The notes beneath the pieces are model-generated. The model was not told the origin of the DNA, did not search any database, and saw nothing but the letters and a program-made list of their open reading frames with translations. The translations under genes and the position numbers were made by a program. This document shows positions 58,059 through 64,000 of a stretch of DNA of 64,000 bases, piece by piece. The stretch is from NCBI RefSeq assembly GCF_004799645.1, contig NZ_CP031305.1, positions 2,852,001 through 2,916,000 of the forward strand, read 5' to 3'. Position 1 is the first letter of the stretch. Each line of letters starts with the position of its first letter. Origin of the DNA: Natronorubrum bangense (GTDB lineage Archaea > Halobacteriota > Halobacteria > Halobacteriales > Natrialbaceae).

Positions 58059-59132
58059 ATGCCAATGACAATGGACCGAATCGACATCAAAACAGGTATC
58101 GTCGGCCTGGGTAACATCGGCCAGTATCACGCAGAGCGACTCGTTGAGCTCGGCGTTCCACTCGTCGGCGGCATGGACGTCGCCAGTGAGGCCCGATCAC
58201 GATTTGCTCGTCGATACGACGCCGATGTCTACGAAGATCACCACAAGCTGTACGACGACGTCGATGCAATCATCATCACCACGCCGAACAAATATCACGA
58301 ACAGTACGCCGTCGACGCCTTCGAACGCGATCTCCATGTCCTTTTAGAGAAACCACTGGCACACTCGATCGAGAGTGCAACCCGAATCGCCGACGCAGCA
58401 GCCAAATCGGACGGCCACAGTATGGTTGGTTTCAACAATCGGTTCTCGAACACGGTCCGGATCATCCGCAACCGGATCGACCGTGGCGAACTTGGTGAGG
58501 TGACTCACATCGAAGCCAACTACGTCCGTCGGCGTGGAATTCCAGGCCGTGGCTCGTGGTTTACTCGACGGCAGATCGCCGGCGGCGGCGCCCTGATTGA
58601 TCTCGGCGTCCATGCCATCGATCTCGCTCTTTTCTTGCTCGACTACCCCGCCATCAACGAAGTGACCGGTGTTACACGCGGTGAGTTCGGCTCGAGCGAG
58701 GAGTACGCGTATCTCGAGATGTGGGGCGAAGACGAAGGTCCAACCAGCTTCGATGTCGATGACTCTGCCAGTGCGTTCGTCCGCTGTGCGGGCGATCAGA
58801 CGATTTCGCTGGAAGTGGCGTGGGCAACGAACCGACCGGCAACCCACGAGTTCGTCGTTCGCGGAACGAAAGCGGCCGCTCGCTTCGATCTGCTCGAAGG
58901 AGACCTTACCTTCCACTCGGCGAGCAATGTCGGCCCGGACCATCTGGAGGATACTGCCATCGAGACACGCCAGAACGATACCCACTCCGACGAACAGCAG
59001 GCGTTTTTCGATCGGATCCGCCGCGGCGATGTCGACGACGAAAGCATCCTGCAGGCGATCACTGTCCAGCGAGTGATCGACTCGATCTATCGCTCGAGCG
59101 AGGCAGGACACACGATCAGTGTCGACGAGTGA
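58059..59132 (+). CDS. Gfo/Idh/MocA family sugar dehydrogenase
   Basis: A 357-residue NAD(P)-dependent oxidoreductase. The Rossmann motif GIVGLGNIGQYHAERL is at the N terminus and the catalytic EKPLAHS (about 90-96) follows; the C-terminal half has GGGALIDLGVHAIDLALFLL with the conserved His/Asp. Such enzymes oxidise sugars, inositols or their derivatives. It lies just downstream of the sugar transporter in the same direction, with TATA-like AT-rich sequence near 58000-58010, suggesting its own promoter. Sugar specificity is unknown. Confidence 0.9.
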   Translation: MPMTMDRIDIKTGIVGLGNIGQYHAERLVELGVPLVGGMDVASEARSRFARRYDADVYEDHHKLYDDVDAIIITTPNKYHEQYAVDAFERDLHVLLEKPLAHSIESATRIADAAAKSDGHSMVGFNNRFSNTVRIIRNRIDRGELGEVTHIEANYVRRRGIPGRGSWFTRRQIAGGGALIDLGVHAIDLALFLLDYPAINEVTGVTRGEFGSSEEYAYLEMWGEDEGPTSFDVDDSASAFVRCAGDQTISLEVAWATNRPATHEFVVRGTKAAARFDLLEGDLTFHSASNVGPDHLEDTAIETRQNDTHSDEQQAFFDRIRRGDVDDESILQAITVQRVIDSIYRSSEAGHTISVDE

Positions 59133-59306
59133 GAGGGCTGCTGTCCCGATGTACCGATGCGATCGCGACCTGTCGTGCGGTCGCACTGGCAGCCGTGAAC
59201 TTGATCGGGCGATAGTCGAACGCGACGACACACTCGAGAGATGGGGCCGCCAGATACGATCGTTTGCAGGGCGATATTTTTCCGCATCGTCGTGGTAGCA
59301 CTCCAC

Positions 59307-59615
59307 ATGAGGGTTAAGCGATCACTCGTCCTCGAGATCAGCCGTCGCGAACTCCCTGTGGGGCGTCCACTCACCGTTCGTGTTCGAGACAACAGGAATC
59401 AGCCGGTCGAGGGAGCGATCGTCGAGGCTGGCTCGAAGCGCAAACAGACTGATGAGAGCGGGCGGTGTGAGATTACATTTCACTCGCCCGGGTTCTGGAA
59501 ACTCATTGCAGTCAAATCGCCGACCGACCGCGTCGCGTACACGCCGGACGCGACGCTGGTGCGAGCGCTGCCACGATCGACGGTAGCCAGAACTGGACGG
59601 CGAGTTGGTCCGTGA
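59307..59615 (+). CDS. Ig-like/carboxypeptidase-regulatory-like small protein
   Basis: A 102-residue protein beginning MRVKRSLVLEISRRELPVGRPLTVRVRDNRNQPVEGAIVEAGSKRKQTDESGRCEITFHSPGFWKLIAVKSPT. The pattern of strands with G-A-x-V-E-A-G and a D-E-S-G-R turn is that of a carboxypeptidase regulatory-like (Ig-like) domain. No signal peptide. The basic character is unusual for a haloarchaeon. Unknown role. Confidence 0.65.
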   Translation: MRVKRSLVLEISRRELPVGRPLTVRVRDNRNQPVEGAIVEAGSKRKQTDESGRCEITFHSPGFWKLIAVKSPTDRVAYTPDATLVRALPRSTVARTGRRVGP

Positions 59616-59664
59616 ACGAGAAAGGGCAGATCGGGTTGCGGGCGTGCCAAAGCGTACGGACGGC

Positions 59665-60177
59665 TCACTCGGATCGGATTTCGATCGAGCCAACCATATC
59701 GTCGCTGTGAACCTCACAGAGATACATCTCCATCTCGTCGGTTGCCTCAACGGTGAACTCGATTGTCTCGTCTTCGTCGTCGACGAAGCTGGACGCGACG
59801 ATCGGGTCAGCGTCATCCCAGATGGCAAGATTGTGGCCGTCACCGTCCATGTTCGTCCAGATGAACTCGTACTCAGTGCCCTCATAGAGGGCGATGTCAG
59901 GGTTCTCGTTGCCCTCGATCGCATCCGGTTGCCGCCCCACCCACCCGTCTTCAGCGTCGGCTTCGAGTTCGATTGTCTCGACGGCCTCCCAGTCGTCGTC
60001 CTGCCCTGTTTCCGGCGGGTCGGCGTCGTCGGCTTCTTCCTCGAGTTCGTCGTCAGTTTCGGGGTCGTCTTCGACCTCTCCGCCACCGTCGGTACACCCT
60101 GCGATGAGGCCGGCAGCGACCGTTCCGCCACCGAAACGCAGCACTGACCGCCGTGAGAGTTGCTTGTCTCGGGCCAT
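59665..60177 (-). CDS. plastocyanin-like (cupredoxin) Tat lipoprotein
   Basis: A 170-residue blue-copper protein of the halocyanin/plastocyanin type. The Tat signal SRRSVLRFGGGTVAAGLIAGC ends in lipobox Cys28. An acidic linker (about 29-62, Asp/Glu rich) precedes the cupredoxin domain. Copper ligands are His115 (DGHNLAIWD), Cys154, His157 and Met161 (CEVHSDDM). Likely an electron carrier outside the membrane. Minus strand, downstream of the tnpB element on its left. Confidence 0.88.
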   Translation of the reverse strand: MARDKQLSRRSVLRFGGGTVAAGLIAGCTDGGGEVEDDPETDDELEEEADDADPPETGQDDDWEAVETIELEADAEDGWVGRQPDAIEGNENPDIALYEGTEYEFIWTNMDGDGHNLAIWDDADPIVASSFVDDEDETIEFTVEATDEMEMYLCEVHSDDMVGSIEIRSE

Positions 60178-60335
60178 TGTCTGGAATAGTCGTGTCGGAA
60201 AAATAAGTCACTGGCCGACACTTGCGTGGGACATCGCGGTCGCTTCCTGCTGACGTTCGCTGGCCCGGCGAGTGAGACGCGCCGGCTCACGTCTCTCTGC
60301 CAGCCCCCGTTTTATATTTGTAAGCAAGGCGAATA

Positions 60336-60357
60336 CCCCAACCCACCGTGGTCGGGG
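60336..60357 (+). mobile_element. left-end imperfect palindrome of the tnpB element
   Basis: CCCC-N4-CACCGTG-N3-GGGG: four-base terminal stems around a CACCGTG core, matching the right-end palindrome at 61671-61692 in layout. IS200/IS605-type elements carry such subterminal hairpins at each end, recognised by TnpA. The exact cleavage site was not determined. Confidence 0.65.
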
Positions 60358-60382
60358 ATGAAGCCGACAACTCGTGATACAA

Positions 60383-60391
60383 ATTATTAAG
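60383..60391 (+). promoter_or_regulatory. tnpB TATA box
   Basis: ATTATTAAG lies 29-37 bases upstream of the tnpB ATG at 60420, in position for a leaderless transcript. Confidence 0.5.
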
Positions 60392-60419
60392 TAGACATGT
60401 TTCTAATCAATAGACAGCG

Positions 60420-61660
60420 ATGGAATACAGTCACCGATATCACGCCTATCCGACACAAGGGGTAGCGGAGCGACTGAAACACCATCTTGACATTCATCGC
60501 CAACTCTACAACCACATCCGATGGGACTACACGAACAGTCCCGAGGGCGAAAACCGAGTGAGTACGACCAGAACAACAAACTCCCCGAGTGGAAACACAA
60601 GTGGCCTGTGTTCGGTGAACTACACTCGAAAGCCGCCCAAGCTACAGTCGCACGCTTCCACCGCAACCTCTCCAACCTTCGTAAGAAGAAAGAGAAAGGA
60701 TACAAAGTTGGTCGGCTCAAGCGGCAAGCACCCACAGAGTACCGGAGTGTGACGTACAACCAGTCTGGTTTTGACCTTGATGAAAAGAGGGGCCACGACA
60801 AGTACGCATATGTCTGCTTCAGTAAGATTGGCTGGGTGAAAATTCGCTACTCTCGACCGATTCCTGACCATGCCACTGTCAAGGAGGTGACGTTCAAAAA
60901 GGAGACGACCGGCGAGTGGTTCGTCTCCTTTGGACTGGAAACCGACGATGGTGGCCTTCCCGAGAAACCCAATGTGGACTCACTCAATACGAGCAACAGT
61001 GTTGGTATTGACCTCGGCATCCTTAGCTACATCCACACCAGCGACGGCAAGACGGTGGATTGGCTTGGCCTTGAAGACGAGTACGAACGACTCCGCCGAG
61101 AGCAACGGAAACTGTCTAGGAAAGAACACGGATCGAATAACTACGAGAAACAGCGGCTCAAAGTGGCGAAGATCAAGCGACACATTCGTCGGAAAGTGAT
61201 TGACTACCAGCATAAACTGACGACGTGGCTAGTCACAGAGTACGACGCTGTGTTCATCGAAGACCTCAACGTTCAGAGTATGCTTCAGGGAGATGGAAAC
61301 GCTCGCAACAAGCAGGATGTGGCGTGGCGACAGTTCATCACGCTCCTCGAATACAAGGCCGACTTACACGGCACGCACGTCGTGCAGGTTCAAGCTCGAG
61401 GGACGACCAAGGAGTGTGCATCGTGTGGCGTGGAGACGGCGAAGTCCATCTGGGTTCGGGAACACTCCTGCCCGAGTTGTGGTTTCGAAACCGATAGGGA
61501 CGCTAATGCGGCGATGAACGTTCTCAAAAGAGGCTTTTCTGAATTAGGGCTGGGATGGCCCGAAGATACGCCTGTGGAGACTGTGACCGCTACGGACACC
61601 GCTGATTTCCAGCGTATGTCTGCAAGTCACGTCATCGAAACAGGAAGCCTGCCTTCGTGA
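60420..61660 (+). pseudogene. tnpB: RNA-guided nuclease-like TnpB with one frameshift
   Basis: IS1341-type TnpB, about 415 residues once repaired. The first part (MEYSHRYHAYPTQGVAERLKHHLDIHRQLYNHIRWDYTNSPEGE) ends in a single-base loss within the A run 60550-60553; reading resumes as KPSEYDQNNKLPEWK in another frame. The RuvC residues remain: Asp in GIDLGILSY, Glu in VFIEDLNV, Asp in DRDANAAMN, and the zinc ribbon CASCG...CPSCG is intact. The frameshift may be real decay or a sequencing error; programmed slippage is possible but unproven. No TnpA gene accompanies it. Confidence 0.88.
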
Positions 61661-61670
61661 GAGCAGAATT

Positions 61671-61692
61671 CCCCGCGCCACCGTGCGCGGGG
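61671..61692 (+). mobile_element. right-end hairpin/omega-RNA scaffold candidate
   Basis: CCCCGCGC-CACCGT-GCGCGGGG: an 8-base stem with a six-base loop, 11 bases after the tnpB stop. It mirrors the left-end palindrome (60336-60357) in the CCCC...CACCGTG...GGGG layout. In IS200/IS605 elements this end also encodes the omega-RNA that guides TnpB. Confidence 0.72.
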
Positions 61693-61727
61693 TAACATTC
61701 AATTCGCCACTCGTTGTCCGTGCCTGT

Positions 61728-62696
61728 ATGGAAATCGGCGTTCACACCCCACCACTAGCGGACGAATCGCTCCAGGGCGCGCTGTCGTATCTCTCGGATC
61801 TCGGCGTTGGCGCAATCGAGCCGGGCGTCGGCGGCCACCCCGGACAGGACCATCTCCCCCGGACGACCTACCTCGACGATAGCAGCGCCCAACAGGAGAT
61901 CAAGAATCTGCTCGAGGAACACGACATGCGAATCAGCGCGCTGGCGACTCACAACAATCCGCTCCATCCGGACGACGAACGGGCCGAGACCGCGGATACG
62001 GAGCTCCGTGAGGCGATCCAACTCGCGAGTCAACTCGAGGTCGGCGTCGTCACCTGTTTCTCGGGGCTACCCGCAGGAGGGCCCCACGACGAGGTACCGA
62101 ACTGGATTACCGCACCATGGCCGCCGGAACACGCCGACGCACTCGAGTATCAATGGGAGCAAGCCGTCGACTACTGGGCCGACCTCGAGTCGTACGCTGA
62201 CGACCACGACGTCGATATCGCCATCGAGATGCATCCGAACATGCTCGTCTACGAACCCCACGGAATGGCGCGGCTGCGCGAGGAGACGGGCGATCGCATC
62301 GGCGCGAATTTCGATCCCTCGCATCTGTACTGGCAGGGGATCACGATCACCGACGCAATCCGGTATCTCGGCGAGCGCGGCGCGATCCACCATTTCCACG
62401 CCAAGGACACCAAAATATACGAGTCACAGGCGCGTGAGAAAGGCGTTCTCGATACCACGGCCTACGACGACGAGCCAAACCGCTCGTGGCTCTTTCGATC
62501 CGTGGGCTACGGCCACGGCGAATCCCACTGGAAAGACATCGTCTCGACGCTGCGGATGGTCGACTACGACGGTGCACTGAGCATTGAACACGAGGATTCA
62601 CTGACCAGTTCGCGCGAAGGGTTAGAGAAAGCGATCGATCTGCTCGAGCGTGCGGTCTTCGAGACGGAGCCGGGTGCGGCCTACTGGGCCGAGTAA
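61728..62696 (+). CDS. sugar phosphate isomerase/epimerase (xylose isomerase-like TIM barrel)
   Basis: A 322-residue xylose isomerase-like protein. Metal-binding residues are visible: Glu in DIAIEMHPN, Asp/His in GANFDPSHLYW, His in IHHFHAKDTK and Glu in LSIEHEDSL. The starting MEIGVHTPPLADESLQGALSYLSDLGVGAIEPGVGGHP is family-typical. It probably isomerises or epimerises a sugar handled by the adjacent transporter and dehydrogenase. Its ATG lies 35 bases after the IS right hairpin, so the element has displaced the native upstream sequence. Confidence 0.85.
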   Translation: MEIGVHTPPLADESLQGALSYLSDLGVGAIEPGVGGHPGQDHLPRTTYLDDSSAQQEIKNLLEEHDMRISALATHNNPLHPDDERAETADTELREAIQLASQLEVGVVTCFSGLPAGGPHDEVPNWITAPWPPEHADALEYQWEQAVDYWADLESYADDHDVDIAIEMHPNMLVYEPHGMARLREETGDRIGANFDPSHLYWQGITITDAIRYLGERGAIHHFHAKDTKIYESQAREKGVLDTTAYDDEPNRSWLFRSVGYGHGESHWKDIVSTLRMVDYDGALSIEHEDSLTSSREGLEKAIDLLERAVFETEPGAAYWAE

Positions 62697-62762
62697 TCGA
62701 CAGCGCAAGCGTCCCGTTGCTGATCGCGCTACTGGGAGTTCGCTGGCCGCTCGAGTCGCGTT

Positions 62763-63095
62763 TCAGTCGGCAGTCGGCGTGTTGCGTTTCTGTCGGCGGT
62801 CAGTGTGTCGCGTTTCTGTCGTCGATAGCTCACTCACCTCGACGTGTCCATCGGCGTGGACAACGATCTCGTATCCCGCATACTCGAGGATGACACGGGC
62901 TGTCGTCTCCGAGTGAGGCGACGACGTTCGGAACAGAGCATCGAGTGCCTCCGGATCGATGACAGTGTACAGCGGCTCGTACGCTGGTGGCTCGATAGCA
63001 GTAACATCGACGCCTTCGTGAGCGGCAACTGCTTCGATAATGCGCTGGGTTGGGGCGCCCAGTTCAGCAGACGATGGTTGCTGTGGTGGTGTCAT
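62763..63095 (-). CDS. HalOD1 output domain protein
   Basis: A 110-residue haloarchaeal HalOD1 domain (PTQRIIEAVAAHEGVDVTAIEPPAYEPLYTVIDPEALDALFRT... then ARVILEYAGYEIVVHADGHVEVSEL). This domain often ends two-component sensors; as a standalone protein its partner is unknown. Start at MTPPQQPS is supported by a TATA-like stretch about 25 bases upstream; an ATG 15 codons earlier lies too near its own AT-rich box. Confidence 0.8.
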   Translation of the reverse strand: MTPPQQPSSAELGAPTQRIIEAVAAHEGVDVTAIEPPAYEPLYTVIDPEALDALFRTSSPHSETTARVILEYAGYEIVVHADGHVEVSELSTTETRHTDRRQKRNTPTAD

Positions 63096-63210
63096 GGCTG
63101 TCGCTACATCGGTATGTTTGATAAGGATACTGTCAGACATGCCAATATGATAAACCCGTCAGACGGAAGCCGACGAACTGGGTGACGGGGCCGAGTTTCG
63201 ACCGAAGCTC

Positions 63211-63293
63211 TCGTCGCCACTAACCCTCACCGCACACCCAATCGCACAGCTGTCGTGTGGTCGGTATATAAATCGTTTCAGTCGTTGCTATAG
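63211..63293 (+). repeat. 83-bp palindromic repeat, copy 5
   Basis: Opens TCGTCGCCACTAACCCTCAC (diverged from TAGTAGCCACTGACC), with CAATCGCACAGCTGTCGTGTGG in the middle and CGTTTCAGTCGTTGCTATA at the end. It finishes ten bases before the photolyase stop codon. Confidence 0.75.
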
Positions 63294-63302
63294 CTGACCG
63301 TC

Positions 63303-64000
63303 TCACTCCCCACGAGCCTGTTCGAACGCCGCGATAGCACGCTCTCGGCGCTCCCCGTGGTCGACGATCGGCTCCGGGTACGACGGCGCAAGGCTGGTCC
63401 GACGAGCCGACTCGAGTTCGTGCCAGTCGTGGATCGCGTCGGCCGGAACGCCCTCGAGTTCGGGAATATACTCGCGGATGTAGTCGGCGTCCGGGTCGTA
63501 CTCGCGACCCTGCTTCATCGGGTTGAATACCCGGAAATACGGCTGGGCATCGGTCCCGGTCGAGCCGGCCCACTGCCAGCCGCCGACGTCGTTTGCCGTC
63601 TCGTGGTCTGCGAGCTTCGCTCGGAACCAGTCGTACCCCTCGCGCCAGTCGATCAAGAGGTCTTTCGTCAGGAAGGAGGCGACGAGCATCCGAACGCGGT
63701 TGTGCATCCATCCCTCGGCCTGCAGTTGACGCATTCCGGCATCGACGATCGGATACCCCGTCTCACCGGCTTTCCAGGCCTCGAGTTCGTCGGGATCCTG
63801 GCGCCACGGAATGTCGTGTTCGTACCCGCTGAAGTTCTCCGTGACCGTCTCGGGATTGAACTCGAGAACGTGGGCGTAGAACTCCCGCCAGGCGAGTTGG
63901 CGCTGGAAGGCGCTGACGCTCTCACGGTCGTCGTCTGTTGCTGCCCGCGTCGCTGCCCGCACGGTCGCCTCGTACACCTCGCGAATCCCGATAGTGCCCC
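63303..64000 (-). CDS. phr: cryptochrome/DNA photolyase, C-terminal part (gene continues beyond the window)
   Basis: About 232 codons of the FAD-binding half of a photolyase, which uses blue light to repair cyclobutane pyrimidine dimers. Visible are FQRQLAWREFYAHVLEFNPETV, the FAD-contact region WKAGETGYPIVDAGMRQLQAEGWMHNRVRMLVASFLTKDLLIDWREGYDWF, and GGWQWAGSTGTDAQPYFRVFNPMKQG near the C terminus. The reading frame is open to the right edge, continuing GTIGIREVYEATVR. Members can also be cryptochromes; the intact tryptophan/asparagine layout fits a photolyase. Confidence 0.9.
   Translation of the reverse strand, partial: GTIGIREVYEATVRAATRAATDDDRESVSAFQRQLAWREFYAHVLEFNPETVTENFSGYEHDIPWRQDPDELEAWKAGETGYPIVDAGMRQLQAEGWMHNRVRMLVASFLTKDLLIDWREGYDWFRAKLADHETANDVGGWQWAGSTGTDAQPYFRVFNPMKQGREYDPDADYIREYIPELEGVPADAIHDWHELESARRTSLAPSYPEPIVDHGERRERAIAAFEQARGE

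Noticed and set aside
59322..60290. 322-residue minus-strand frame over the cupredoxin gene
   Set aside because: It is a Ser/Arg/Thr-rich shadow reading; the real gene is the Tat lipoprotein in a different frame.

Overview
The window is chromosomal DNA from a halophilic archaeon (class Halobacteria). The evidence is GC-rich coding sequence, very acidic proteins, Tat-type twin-arginine lipoprotein signals, leaderless genes with a TATA box about 25-30 bases before the start codon, archaeal rRNA with a tRNA-Ala(TGC) in the 16S-23S spacer, and haloarchaeal marker families (HalOD1, DUF447, dodecin, KorAB, archaeal TIM, aMBF1). Gene content fits a Natrialbales-type genome, but genus cannot be fixed from sequence reading alone.

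Layout. 1-14.6 kb: central metabolism, with a quinone oxidoreductase, aminotransferase, 2-oxoacid:ferredoxin oxidoreductase (korAB), methylmalonyl-CoA epimerase and mutase, aldo/keto reductase, PAP2 phosphatase and DHH phosphoesterase. 14.6-17.9 kb: a less conserved stretch holding a decayed tnpB 3' end, an AT-rich non-coding block, a DUF3054 membrane protein, a zinc-finger/J-domain protein and a TIR/zinc-ribbon protein. 17.9-26 kb: tpiA, a bridging factor, an overlapping operon hisC-adenylate kinase-CDP-alcohol phosphotransferase, DNA ligase and a GCS2-like ligase. 26-38 kb: a MATE exporter behind a double palindrome, a cofD-dus-citG-like-DUF447 run, ribosomal protein eS17, asd, a hydroxyacid dehydrogenase and a geranylgeranyl reductase. 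38.6-43.7 kb: one rRNA operon on the minus strand (16S, tRNA-Ala, 23S, 5S) with several upstream promoters. 44-51 kb: hisD, an IscA-type protein, dodecin, a class V aminotransferase, two stress proteins and an MscS channel. 51.3-62.7 kb: a sugar locus (TrmB-type regulator, substrate-binding protein, two permeases, ATPase, Gfo/Idh dehydrogenase and a sugar isomerase), with an IS200/IS605-type tnpB element just before the isomerase. The window ends inside a photolyase gene.

The sugar locus reads as one import-and-oxidation unit. The regulator precedes the transporter, the transporter genes overlap or nearly touch, and the dehydrogenase and isomerase follow. Two inverted repeats sit immediately upstream of the transporter TATA box.

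The most unusual signals are: (1) a family of roughly 83-bp palindromic repeats with matching ends, five clear copies and one degenerate, all just past the 3' ends of genes; (2) a tnpB element with one frameshift and matching left and right hairpins, plus a second locus where only the tnpB tail and its hairpin survive; (3) a TIR protein keeping the WxxxE motif fused to a zinc ribbon; (4) two tandem CTGAC-N6-GTCAG dyads ahead of the MATE gene with no regulator gene next door; (5) an unassigned, highly structured block downstream of the rRNA operon. No CRISPR array and no complete new defence system was found.
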